Assembly (NCBI GenBank): GCA_020161655.1
Contig: JAIUPC010000006.1
Span: 62,001-126,000 of the forward strand
DNA: 64,000 nucleotides
From: Pseudomonadota bacterium
GTDB lineage: Bacteria; Pseudomonadota; Alphaproteobacteria; Rhodobacterales; Rhodobacteraceae
Direction of reading: 5' to 3'
Of the stretch, positions 55,844 through 64,000 are shown one piece after another; within the stretch, counting starts at the first letter, position 1; every line of letters begins with the position of its first letter. The notes under the pieces were generated by a model, which saw only the letters and a program-made list of their open reading frames with translations, was not told where the DNA came from and did no database searches. The translations under genes were made by a program, and so were the position numbers.

Positions 55844-57292
55844 ATGAGACGACAGCGCAACGTGAAAATCGTGGCCACTCTGGGTCCGGCGTCGAGCACT
55901 TACGAGATGATCCGGGCGCTTTTCGAAGCCGGCGCCGACGTGTTCCGCCTGAACATGAGCCACGGCACCCATGACGAGCAGAAAAAGCGCTACGACATCA
56001 TCCGCAAGATCGAGAAGGACGTGGGCCGGCCGATCGGTGTGCTCGCCGACCTTCAGGGGCCGAAGCTGCGCGTGGGCGCCTTCAAGAACGGCTCGGAAGA
56101 CCTCGTCGAGGGTGCTGCCTTCCGCTTTGACCTTGATCCGAAGGAAGGCGATGCGACCCGCGTCTGCCTGCCGCACAAGGAAATCTTTGCCGCGCTGACG
56201 CCGGGATCCTCGCTTCTGGTCAATGACGGCAAGATCCGCCTCAAGGTGGAAAAGTGCGGTCCGGACTTCGCCGATTGCACGGTGACGATCGGCGGCACGA
56301 TTTCCAACCGCAAGGGCGTGAACGTGCCCGACGTGGTGCTGCCGCTGGCGGCGCTTTCCGAGAAGGACCGGGGCGATCTGGAGTTCGCCTGCCAATTGGG
56401 CGTCGACTGGCTCGCGCTTTCCTTCGTGCAGCGGCCCGAGGATGTGCTTGAGGCGCGCGAACTGGCCAAGGGCCGCGCGGCGATCCTGTCGAAGATCGAA
56501 AAGCCCGCCGCGGTGAATGCCTTCGCCGGCATCCTTGCCGTGTCGGATGGCATCATGGTTGCGCGTGGCGATCTGGGCGTGGAACTTCCCGTGCATTCGG
56601 TGCCGCCGATCCAGAAGCGGCTGGTGCGCACTGCGCGGGCCGCAGCCAAACCGGTGATCGTGGCAACGCAGATGCTGGAAAGCATGATCGAAAGCCCGAT
56701 GCCGACCCGTGCCGAAGTGTCGGACGTCGCGACCGCGATCTACGAAGGCGCGGACGCGGTGATGCTGTCGGCCGAATCCGCCGCCGGGAGCTATCCGGTC
56801 GAGGCGGTGACGACGATGGACAACGTCGCGAAGTCGGTCGAGCGCGACCCGATCTACCGCGAGGTCATCGAGGCGAGCCGCAAGGTCGCCCGCAGCACCG
56901 TGGCCGACGGCATCGTCGCCGCCGCGCGTGAGATCGCCGAGGCGACGAACATCAGCGCCATCTGCTGCTTCAGCCAGTCGGGCACCACCGCCTCGCTCGT
57001 CGCTCGCGAAAGGCCGAGCGTGCCGATCATCGCGCTGACACCGATCGAGCGGACGGCGCGGCGGCTTTGCCTGACCTGGGGCGTTCACTGCGTCTTTTCC
57101 GACGAGATCATCGACCGCTTCAAGATGGCGGTGGTGAGCGCGGCCAAGGCGGCGCGTGAATACGGTTTCGCCACCGAGCGCGACCAGATCGTCGTGACCG
57201 CCGGCGTGCCCTTCAATGTCCCCGGCACCACGAACATCCTGCGCGTCGCCCCCTGCGACGAACGGCTGATCTTCCGCACCGATCCCGAATAG
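55844..57292 (+). CDS. pyk: pyruvate kinase
   Basis: Last glycolytic step, from PEP to pyruvate with ATP. The 482 residues contain KIVATLGPAS, FRLNMSHG, the active-site ILSKIEKPAAV, IMVARGDLGVELP and a C-terminal alpha/beta domain with FSQSGTTASLVARERPSVPIIALTP. The length and the ATG at 55844 (GGGG upstream) are normal. Divergent from the amidohydrolase. Followed by a tiny membrane gene after 127 nt. Confidence 0.97.
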   Translation: MRRQRNVKIVATLGPASSTYEMIRALFEAGADVFRLNMSHGTHDEQKKRYDIIRKIEKDVGRPIGVLADLQGPKLRVGAFKNGSEDLVEGAAFRFDLDPKEGDATRVCLPHKEIFAALTPGSSLLVNDGKIRLKVEKCGPDFADCTVTIGGTISNRKGVNVPDVVLPLAALSEKDRGDLEFACQLGVDWLALSFVQRPEDVLEARELAKGRAAILSKIEKPAAVNAFAGILAVSDGIMVARGDLGVELPVHSVPPIQKRLVRTARAAAKPVIVATQMLESMIESPMPTRAEVSDVATAIYEGADAVMLSAESAAGSYPVEAVTTMDNVAKSVERDPIYREVIEASRKVARSTVADGIVAAAREIAEATNISAICCFSQSGTTASLVARERPSVPIIALTPIERTARRLCLTWGVHCVFSDEIIDRFKMAVVSAAKAAREYGFATERDQIVVTAGVPFNVPGTTNILRVAPCDERLIFRTDPE

Positions 57293-57419
57293 GGCGCGCC
57301 TGCGCGGCCTGTGTCTTGCCAGTAGCAGGCCCGGACAGGCTTGCCGGCCCCGGTTGCCTTGGGGGCAACTTGCCGGCTAGGCTTGCCTCCGGGTGTGGCA
57401 GGTCGCGTGGAGGGCGGTG

Positions 57420-57641
57420 ATGACAGCTGACCTTCTGATCGTGTTCGGTCTGGCCTGCGTGCTGATCGGCCTGATCCGGATGATTTCGTCCTTTTCAACC
57501 GATGAACCGCTGACCGGCGCCGCGATCATGGGCGGCCTCGGCTTCGCGATCATGATGGCGGGCAGCGCGATGAACCCGATGGGCTTCGATCCGACGGACA
57601 TTCCCGCCGCGGTGATGCGGGTGGTGGACCGGTTCGGCTGA
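57420..57641 (+). CDS. small two-helix membrane protein
   Basis: A 73-residue protein with two hydrophobic helices (LLIVFGLACVLIGLIRMI and AAIMGGLGFAIMMAGSAMN). The ATG at 57420 has GGAGGGCGG at 5-8 nt. No family recognised. It follows pyk in the same direction and converges with another tiny membrane gene. Confidence 0.7.
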   Translation: MTADLLIVFGLACVLIGLIRMISSFSTDEPLTGAAIMGGLGFAIMMAGSAMNPMGFDPTDIPAAVMRVVDRFG

Positions 57642-57662
57642 TACGGCCGGGCGTGCTGCCTT

Positions 57663-57860
57663 CTATGATGTGACGCCCCAACCCTCGTGGCGCCGCGCCT
57701 CGGCCGAACCGAACTGCCAAAGCGCAGAGACCAGGGTGATGCAAGCGCCGGAGAGACCGTAGCCGATGAAGGCCAGCCAGAGCGGACTGCCGGAAACGTA
57801 AAGCAGCGAGCCAACGACGATGCCGAAGAAGATGCCGGCAGCAAGATGCGCGATGAACAT
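57663..57860 (-). CDS. small membrane protein
   Basis: A 65-residue protein with two hydrophobic helices (MFIAHLAAGIFFGIVVGSLLYV and LWLAFIGYGLSGACITLVSALW) and a charged tail. ATG at 57860 with GAGGTTCCCG upstream. No known family. It converges with the 57420-57641 gene. Confidence 0.65.
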   Translation of the reverse strand: MFIAHLAAGIFFGIVVGSLLYVSGSPLWLAFIGYGLSGACITLVSALWQFGSAEARRHEGWGVTS

Positions 57861-58086
57861 CGGGAACCTCTTACAATCGAGTCTTTCAATAGGCCAATTC
57901 CACTGGAAGTTGTTTGCGCGCCAATCGCGGCACGAATGTGTTCCTGATCGGCAGCCGGTGAACCCGTCCCCAACGTCGAAACAGTCGGCAAGGGACGGGC
58001 GTTTTCGCGATGCCTGCCTGACAAAGCTGACGGCCTGACGCCGCGTCGGCGATCGGGTCGCGCGGCTGCCCACGCCCCTGCCCCCC
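57861..58086. other. intergenic stretch without a gene
   Basis: Part of a 331-nt gap before rpmI. I see no coding pattern or strong repeat before the promoter at 58087; the upstream region of the 57663-57860 gene is here too. Confidence 0.5.
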
Positions 58087-58115
58087 TTGCCAAACCGCCC
58101 CCCCGCGCGTATAGG
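58087..58115 (+). promoter_or_regulatory. probable rpmI-rplT promoter
   Basis: TTGCCA (58087-58092) and TATAGG (58110-58115) are 17 bp apart, about 76 nt before the rpmI start. This closely resembles the proposed rpsA promoter (TTGCCT-17-TATACG), consistent with a shared housekeeping consensus for ribosomal-protein genes. Confidence 0.6.
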
Positions 58116-58191
58116 GCGCCTCTCGAATACCCCGCGGGGCCGGCCAAGTGGCATTGCCGAGTCGCGCGTTCACTCTGATACGGAGACAGAA

Positions 58192-58392
58192 ATGCCCAAG
58201 ATGAAGACCAAATCCGCTGCGAAGAAGCGGTTCAAGATGACGGCCTCCGGCCGCGTCAAGGCTGGTGTCGCCGGCAAGCGGCACGGCATGATCAAACGCT
58301 CGACGGACTTTATCCGCAAGGCCACCGGCACCATGCTGCTGTCCGACCCGGATGCGAAGATCGTCAAGAAATACATGCCGTACAACCGCTGA
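58192..58392 (+). CDS. rpmI: 50S ribosomal protein L35
   Basis: A 66-residue basic ribosomal protein: [20 protein letters not shown] and the KRHGMIKRS region are diagnostic of L35. ATG at 58192 is preceded by ACGGAGACAGAA. It is followed 12 nt later by rplT, the usual rpmI-rplT pair that precedes pheST. Confidence 0.98.
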   Translation: MPKMKTKSAAKKRFKMTASGRVKAGVAGKRHGMIKRSTDFIRKATGTMLLSDPDAKIVKKYMPYNR

Positions 58393-58404
58393 GGAGAGTG
58401 ACAC

Positions 58405-58767
58405 ATGGCTCGCGTTAAATCCGGCAAGGTCACGCATGCCCGTCACCGCAAGGTGATCAAGGCTGCGAAAGGCTACTATGCCGCCCGTTCGACGAACTTC
58501 CGCACCGCCACCCAGGCGGTCGACAAGGCCAACCAGTACGCCACCCGCGACCGCAAGACCCGCAAGCGCAACTTCCGCGCGCTGTGGATCCAGCGGATCA
58601 ACGCGGCGGTGCGTCTCGTTGACGCCGAAATGACCTATTCGCGTTTCGTGAACGCCCTCGGCAAGGCCGGGATCGAGGTGGACCGCAAGGTTCTCGCCGA
58701 TCTCGCCGTGCATGAGCCGGCGGCGTTCGGCGCCATCGTCGAAAAGGCGAAGGCCGCACTCGCGTAA
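58405..58767 (+). CDS. rplT: 50S ribosomal protein L20
   Basis: A 120-residue basic protein that binds 23S rRNA early in assembly. [25 protein letters not shown] and [18 protein letters not shown] are diagnostic. Ends at a strong terminator; in E. coli L20 also autoregulates this operon. Followed by pheS after about 130 nt. Confidence 0.98.
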   Translation: MARVKSGKVTHARHRKVIKAAKGYYAARSTNFRTATQAVDKANQYATRDRKTRKRNFRALWIQRINAAVRLVDAEMTYSRFVNALGKAGIEVDRKVLADLAVHEPAAFGAIVEKAKAALA

Positions 58768-58792
58768 TTCCTCGAACCCGAGGGACAGTTGG

Positions 58793-58830
58793 AACCCCGC
58801 GAGTGCCAGAACGGCGCCGCGGGGTTTTTT
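58793..58830 (+). terminator. intrinsic terminator after rplT
   Basis: AACCCCGCG (58793-58801) pairs with CGCGGGGTT (58818-58826) over a 16-nt loop, and a run of six T (58825-58830) follows. It ends the rpmI-rplT transcript 25 nt after the rplT stop. Confidence 0.9.
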
Positions 58831-58895
58831 CTTGGTGCCTTGCAATGGCGGGGCGCCGTGGGTAGCACGGGGGCCGGCAGGTCCCGGAGGATCAG

Positions 58896-59974
<1,079 letters not shown>

Positions 59975-59978
<4 letters not shown>

Positions 59979-60505
59979 GTTGGCTCACAGATATTGAGCC
60001 AGAGCTTCTTCGAGCTTCAGTGACAGTCGCAACTGCCGCTCTTGCATCTTTGACAGCACTCTTAATCGCGTTCGTGGCGTACCCGTGGCAAAGGGCGCTT
60101 GATCGTGAGACGCAATTGCAGTCTGACCTTCGCAAAATGCACGGAGAGTTTCTGAGCTTGTTTGAGAAGGCTCAAATACTGGCGCTTGACCAAGATTTCG
60201 ATGACGACCACGAGATCGCAATCAAGCTGCGGGCAGCAGTGGGCTATTTTGAGCTTTTTGCGGAAGTTAAGGTTGCTGCTGCGGCAAGTGATCTCGCCGA
60301 GAATGTCCGGACTCTTCAATTTGTTATGGGAGCGGCACCAGAAGAGCTCACCAGTGAAGAGTGGAATAAAGCACGTGCAGAGAATTTTAGCGAGCTAACT
60401 CGGCACACTAAAGAATACGTTGAGGCTGTCCGAGGCTCAAGCGTTGCCCAGCTCCAACTCTTGTCTAAGGCAGTTCGCGAAAGATATCAGGGTAAAATAG
60501 CATGA
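59975..60505 (+). CDS. uncharacterised membrane-anchored protein inserted between pheS and pheT
   Basis: A 176-residue protein starting with GTG at 59975, which overlaps the pheS stop by 4 nt; its own stop overlaps the pheT ATG by 4 nt. A transmembrane helix spans about residues 11-31 ([20 protein letters not shown]), followed by a mostly helical, charged cytoplasmic part. No family recognised. GC is about 52 per cent over 60001-60480 by my count, well below the high-GC neighbours, so it was probably acquired. The context suggests it is translated with pheST. Confidence 0.8.
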
Positions 60506-62910
60506 AATTCACCCTCTCCTGGCTGAAGGACCATCTCGACACCGGGGCGACCCTGGACGAGATCACCTATGCGCTGACCGACCTTGGCCTTGAGGTCGAG
60601 GAGGTCGTGGACCGGGCGGCGCGGCTTCGTCCCTTCACTCTGGCGAAGGTGCTGGATGCAAAGCAGCACCCGGATGCCGACAAGCTCCGCGTCTGCACCG
60701 TCCTGACCGACGAGGGCGAAAAGCAGATCGTCTGCGGCGCGCCGAATGCGCGGGCGGGGATCACGGTCGTCCTTTGCAAGCCCGGCGACTATGTGCCGGG
60801 GATCGACGTGACCCTTGGCGTCGGCAAGATCCGGGGCGTCGAGAGCCATGGCATGATGGCCTCGGAGCGCGAGCTGGAGCTTTCGGACGAGCATAACGGC
60901 ATCATCGAACTGCCCTCGGGCGAGGTCGGCGACAGGTTCACCGACTGGCTCGCGGCGAACCGGCCCGAGACGGTCGATCCGATGGTCCATATCAAGATCA
61001 CGCCGAACCGCCCGGATGCGCTCGGCATCCGCGGCATTGCCCACGACCTTGCGGCGCGGGGGCTGGGGGTGCTGAAACCGCTGGACATTCAGCCGGTCAA
61101 GGGCGGGTTCAAAAGCCCGATCGGCGTCAGGATCGACGCTGCGCTGAAGGACAAGGGCTGCCCGCTCTTCGCTGGCCGGGTGATCCGGGGCGTGAAGAAC
61201 GGTGCCTCGCCGGCATGGTTGCAGGCGCGGCTGAAGGCGATCGGCCTCAGGCCGATCTCGGCGCTTGTCGACATCACCAACTTCTTCACTTTCGACCAGA
61301 ACCGGCCCCTGCACGTCTTCGACGCGGACAAGGTGAAGGGCGATCTTTCGATCCATCCGGCGAAGGGCGGCGAGGAATTCCTGGCGCTCGACGGCAAGAC
61401 CTATGCGCTGCCAGCCGGGACGATGGCAATCACCGATGATACCGGCGTCGAGAGCCTTGCCGGGATCATGGGCGGCGAAGCGACCAGCTGCACCGAGGAG
61501 ACGGTCAATGTCTTCCTTGAAAGCGCCTGGTGGGACCCGATCACTGTTGCCGCGACGGGCCGGAGCCTTCGCATCCATTCCGACGCGCGCTACCGGTTCG
61601 AACGCGGCGTCGACCCCGCCTTCACCCTGCCGGGGCTTGAGGCGGCGACGCGGATGATCCTCGACCTTTGCGGCGGCGAGGCGTCGGAGGTGGTGCTGGA
61701 CGGTGCCGTGCCCGTGGTGGACCGCGCCTATCGGCTCGACCCGGCACGCGTGGTCAGCCTCGTCGGCATGGACATTCCTGAGGCCGAGCAGCGCCGGACG
61801 CTGGAGGCGCTTGGCTTCACGCTGAAGGGCGACATGGCGACGCCGCCGACCTGGCGGCCCGATGTCCTCGGCGAGGCCGACCTGATCGAGGAAGTGGCGC
61901 GGATCGCCTCCTTGACGAAGCTTGAGGGCAAGCCGATGCGGCGGGCGAAACCCGGCGTGCCGAAGCCGGTGCTGACGCCGATCCAGGTCCGGGAGAAGGC
62001 GGCGCGGCGGACGCTGGCGGCCCTCGGCTACAACGAATGCGTGACCTATTCCTTCATCGACGCCGCCTCCGCCGAGCTTTTCGGCGGCGGGGCCGAGGCG
62101 ACGCGGCTGGAAAACCCGATCTCATCCGAGATGACGCACATGCGGCCCGATTTGCTGCCGGGCCTCTTGCAGGCCGCAGCGCGCAATCAGGCGCGGGGCT
62201 TCATGGATCTGGCGCTCTTCGAGGTCGGGCCGGTCTTTGCCGGCGGTGAGCCGGGCGAGCAGGCCCTGCAGGCGACGGCGCTGCTGGTCGGCGCCACCTC
62301 GCCTCGCGACCCCTTCGGCTCGCGCCGTCCGGCGGACCTTTATGATTCCAAGGCGGATGCCGAGGCGGTGCTGGCGGCCATTGGCGCCCCGGCGAGGGTG
62401 CAGATCAGCCGCAAGGCCGCCGCATGGTGGCATCCCGGCAGGTCCGGCGTGATCGGCCTTGGCCCGAACGTCATCGCAACCTTCGGCGAGGTGCATCCGC
62501 GCGTCTTGAAGGCGATGGACGTGAAAGGCCCGGCTGTGGCCCTGACCATCCGGGTCGAGGCGGTGCCCTTCCCGAAGGCAAAGACGACAACGCGCGCCGC
62601 CCTCGGCCGGTCCGACCTGCAACCGGTGGAGCGTGACTTCGCCTTCGTCGTCGACAAGGGCATGGAGGCGCTGGCGCTGGTCAACGCGGCGCAGGGGGCG
62701 GACAAGGCGCTGATCGATTCCGTCGCCGTCTTCGACCAGTTCGCAGGTGACAAGGCCGAGGCGCAGATGGGGCCGGGCAAGAAGTCGCTGGCCATCACCG
62801 TGCGCCTGCAGCCCCGCGACAAGACCCTCACGGATGAGGAGATCGAGGCGGTGGCCACGAAGATCGTCGAGAAGGTGACGAAGGCGACGGGCGGCACGCT
62901 CAGGGGCTGA
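60502..62910 (+). CDS. pheT: phenylalanyl-tRNA synthetase beta subunit
   Basis: The larger subunit: tRNA recognition and editing. The 802 residues contain the EMAP/OB-fold (VLDAKQHPDADKLRVCTV, about residues 50-67), the B5 domain, the editing B3/B4 region (NRPDALGIRGIAHDLAA and onward) and the C-terminal FDX-ACB anticodon-binding domain (ERDFAFVVDKGM). Length is typical. Starts with ATGA overlapping the inserted gene. Confidence 0.98.
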   Translation: MKFTLSWLKDHLDTGATLDEITYALTDLGLEVEEVVDRAARLRPFTLAKVLDAKQHPDADKLRVCTVLTDEGEKQIVCGAPNARAGITVVLCKPGDYVPGIDVTLGVGKIRGVESHGMMASERELELSDEHNGIIELPSGEVGDRFTDWLAANRPETVDPMVHIKITPNRPDALGIRGIAHDLAARGLGVLKPLDIQPVKGGFKSPIGVRIDAALKDKGCPLFAGRVIRGVKNGASPAWLQARLKAIGLRPISALVDITNFFTFDQNRPLHVFDADKVKGDLSIHPAKGGEEFLALDGKTYALPAGTMAITDDTGVESLAGIMGGEATSCTEETVNVFLESAWWDPITVAATGRSLRIHSDARYRFERGVDPAFTLPGLEAATRMILDLCGGEASEVVLDGAVPVVDRAYRLDPARVVSLVGMDIPEAEQRRTLEALGFTLKGDMATPPTWRPDVLGEADLIEEVARIASLTKLEGKPMRRAKPGVPKPVLTPIQVREKAARRTLAALGYNECVTYSFIDAASAELFGGGAEATRLENPISSEMTHMRPDLLPGLLQAAARNQARGFMDLALFEVGPVFAGGEPGEQALQATALLVGATSPRDPFGSRRPADLYDSKADAEAVLAAIGAPARVQISRKAAAWWHPGRSGVIGLGPNVIATFGEVHPRVLKAMDVKGPAVALTIRVEAVPFPKAKTTTRAALGRSDLQPVERDFAFVVDKGMEALALVNAAQGADKALIDSVAVFDQFAGDKAEAQMGPGKKSLAITVRLQPRDKTLTDEEIEAVATKIVEKVTKATGGTLRG

Positions 62911-62944
62911 GCGCCCGTCCCGCCGCCGTCACATCTGCGTCGGA

Positions 62945-62958
62945 CATCCGTCCCGACA
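62945..62958. repeat. partial copy of the 52-kb tandem repeat
   Basis: CATCCGTCCCGACA, identical to 14 bp of the units at 52156-52197, lies 34 nt after pheT. The flanks here (GTCGG before, CCGAC at its end) make it a small hairpin. Suggests a dispersed motif, not a promoter element of mcl1 alone. Confidence 0.6.
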
Positions 62959-63035
62959 GGCGTCGGGCGTGCGCCGCGTCAAGGCGGCGGCAAGATGCTT
63001 GGGCGAGACTGGCCACCCTGCGCCAAGGAGCCGCC

Positions 63036-63542
63036 ATGACCCGCCCCAGATCCGGCAAGGAAGCCGCCGCCTACCATCACCTCGCCGGGACGCTCCGCGG
63101 GCTGGAGGAGGACCTGCGCTGGGGCCTCGACGGCTCGCCCCGCATCCCCGCAGGGTGGGAGGCGATCCTGCGCGAGGTGACGGCGCCCGCCAAGGTCAAG
63201 CTGACGCTGCGGCTTGATGCCGATGTGGTGAAGTTCTTCCGCGCCATGGGGGCCGGGCACCTGCCGCGGATGAACGCGGTGCTGCGCGCCTTCATGCTGG
63301 CGCGGCTGGCGGGGGTGCTGAAGGGGGCGGAGGCGGTGGACTATGCGCCGACCCATGAGGACGAGGCCAACGGGCTGCGGCGAGAGATCATGGCGCTGAT
63401 GCAGGAAGAGGAGGCGCGGCGGGAGAAGGCCGCGAAGGAGGCGATGGTTGATCCGGCGTCGCGGGCGATCCGGTTGAGGGCGCTCAGGGAGATGCGGGAG
63501 GAAAGGGTAGCGAGGAAGCTGGGGGACAGGGGGCGGCGGTGA
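63036..63542 (+). CDS. DUF4415/BrnA-like protein
   Basis: A 168-residue protein whose middle (about residues 50-90: VKLTLRLDADVVKFFRAMGAGHLPRMNAVLRAFM) resembles the BrnA antitoxin ribbon-helix-helix domain (DUF4415). The C-terminal half is a long charged helix. No BrnT toxin is adjacent, so it is an orphan antitoxin-like regulator or an independent DNA-binding protein. AAGGAG ribosome-binding site before the ATG at 63036. Confidence 0.7.
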   Translation: MTRPRSGKEAAAYHHLAGTLRGLEEDLRWGLDGSPRIPAGWEAILREVTAPAKVKLTLRLDADVVKFFRAMGAGHLPRMNAVLRAFMLARLAGVLKGAEAVDYAPTHEDEANGLRREIMALMQEEEARREKAAKEAMVDPASRAIRLRALREMREERVARKLGDRGRR

Positions 63543-63555
63543 GGGGGGGCGGAGA

Positions 63556-63573
63556 GTCGGGGTGAACCCCGAC
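63556..63573. repeat. perfect REP-like hairpin
   Basis: GTCGGGGT and ACCCCGAC (63556-63563, 63566-63573) pair perfectly around GA, followed by CTACGGGGT. This GTCGGGGTGAACCCCGAC form is a common intergenic repeat in Rhodobacterales as I recall. It follows the DUF4415 gene and precedes ccdA. Confidence 0.6.
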
Positions 63574-63636
63574 CTACGGGGTTGCGAATGCACGGGTTTA
63601 TACGCATATTTATCTGCATGATAGATGGAGGCGATC

Positions 63637-63864
63637 ATGTCTGTTGCCCGCAAGGCTGCCAACCTGACGATGGATTCCGCGCTTCTGGATGAGGCCCGCG
63701 CCTATGGCGTCAACCTGAGCCGCGCGGCGGAGGCGGGTCTGCGCGAGGCGGTGCGGGCCGCGAAGGCGGAAGCCTGGCGGCGGGAGAACCGGGCAGCACT
63801 TGAAAGCGCCAATGCCTGGGCCGAGGCGAACGGGTTGCCGCTGGCCAAGCACCGGCTCTTCTGA
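63637..63864 (+). CDS. ccdA: CcdA-family antitoxin
   Basis: A 75-residue type II antitoxin. The ribbon-helix-helix N-terminus (ARKAANLTMDSALLDEARAYGVNLSRAAEAGL) and C-terminal toxin-binding tail (ENRAALESANAWAEANGLPLAKHRLF) match CcdA. ATG at 63637 has GGAGG at 5 nt; ATG at 63625 is less likely. The ccdB gene starts on the last base of its stop. Confidence 0.92.
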   Translation: MSVARKAANLTMDSALLDEARAYGVNLSRAAEAGLREAVRAAKAEAWRRENRAALESANAWAEANGLPLAKHRLF

Positions 63865-64000
63865 TGGCGCGCTATGACCTCTACCGGGCGCCCGAGGGGC
63901 CGGGCTGGTGGCTCGACGTGCAGGCGGATGTGCTGGACGCGCTGAGCACGCGGGTCGTGGTGCCGATCCTGCCGGAGGCTCAGGCGCCGGTTCCGGCGAA
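63864..64000 (+). CDS. ccdB: CcdB-family toxin (5' part, cut by window end)
   Basis: Gyrase poison of the CcdAB module. The first 45 residues are present: MARYDLYRAPEGPGWWLDVQ and LSTRVVVPILP are typical of CcdB. It starts TGATG on the ccdA stop. The rest, including the C-terminal gyrase-contacting residues, is outside the window. Confidence 0.88.
   Translation, partial: MARYDLYRAPEGPGWWLDVQADVLDALSTRVVVPILPEAQAPVPA

Noticed and set aside
57345-57375. Possible terminator after pyk (GTTGCC/GGCAAC)
   Set aside because: A short stem with mismatched flanks and no T-run; not distinct enough to list.

Overview
This is a 64-kb stretch of high-GC chromosome from an alphaproteobacterium, almost certainly in the order Rhodobacterales (Rhodobacter/Paracoccus-like). 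Four things point there. The gene orders aroA-cmk-rpsA-ihfB, miaB-phoH-ybeY-corC-lnt-metK and irr/fabA-fabB-fabI are typical of that order. A sequence matching the SAM/SAH riboswitch, known from Rhodobacterales, lies directly before metK. A malyl-CoA lyase closely resembles Mcl1 of Rhodobacter sphaeroides. There are also CTCCGGCGGGAG-type intergenic hairpins. No rRNA, tRNA, CRISPR array, insertion sequence or prophage was seen. Family assignments are from reading motifs, not from database searches.

Layout. 1-7977 (all minus): aroA, a small membrane protein, cmk, a nitroreductase, rpsA, ihfB, lapA, trpF, a GNAT acetyltransferase and the start of trpB (cut by the window edge). 8221-9584: an outer-membrane beta-barrel gene whose signal peptide and barrel are in different frames, apparently through loss of one G. 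9608-12552: trmB, queF, then an HPr-kinase-like/PqqD fusion next to a small Tat-exported Ser/Gly-rich peptide, the least explained locus in the window. 12696-19391: metK with its riboswitch, then lnt, corC-like, ybeY, phoH and miaB. 19508-30198: a conserved unknown, an ABC-F ATPase with a hairpin-rich leader, irr, fabA-fabB-fabI, a haloacid dehalogenase/hydrolase/dehydratase trio, a polyprenyl diphosphate synthase, a DUF2007 protein, a methyltransferase and a YdcH-like protein.

30203-43450: an EamA exporter, phbB and phbA (acetyl-CoA to 3-hydroxybutyryl-CoA), an EAL phosphodiesterase, tag, a TlpA-like thioredoxin, argH with two tiny lipoprotein genes, an HxlR regulator with an NmrA-type reductase, a TetR-controlled ABC efflux set, and lysA. 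43500-50617: a TIGR02302-type protein, a zinc-ribbon protein, ftsE-ftsX-plsC and accA. 50711-57860: a deleted araC/gyrI pseudogene, mcl1, a class IV aminotransferase, a PAQR membrane protein, DUF1244, HAD, N-formylglutamate amidohydrolase, pyk and two tiny membrane proteins. 58192-62910: rpmI, rplT, pheS, an inserted lower-GC gene, and pheT. 63036-64000: a DUF4415/BrnA-like protein and a ccdA-ccdB toxin-antitoxin pair cut by the edge.

Most of the window is core metabolism: fatty-acid synthesis (fabA/B/I, accA, plsC), tryptophan, arginine and lysine synthesis, translation (rpsA, rpmI, rplT, pheST, miaB, trmB, queF), envelope biogenesis (lnt, lapA, ftsEX), and acetyl-CoA handling (phbA, phbB, mcl1), which together would suit the ethylmalonyl-CoA pathway. 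The accessory points worth attention are the kinase-PqqD/peptide pair, the gene inserted between pheS and pheT, the argH-lysA insertion and the TA module.
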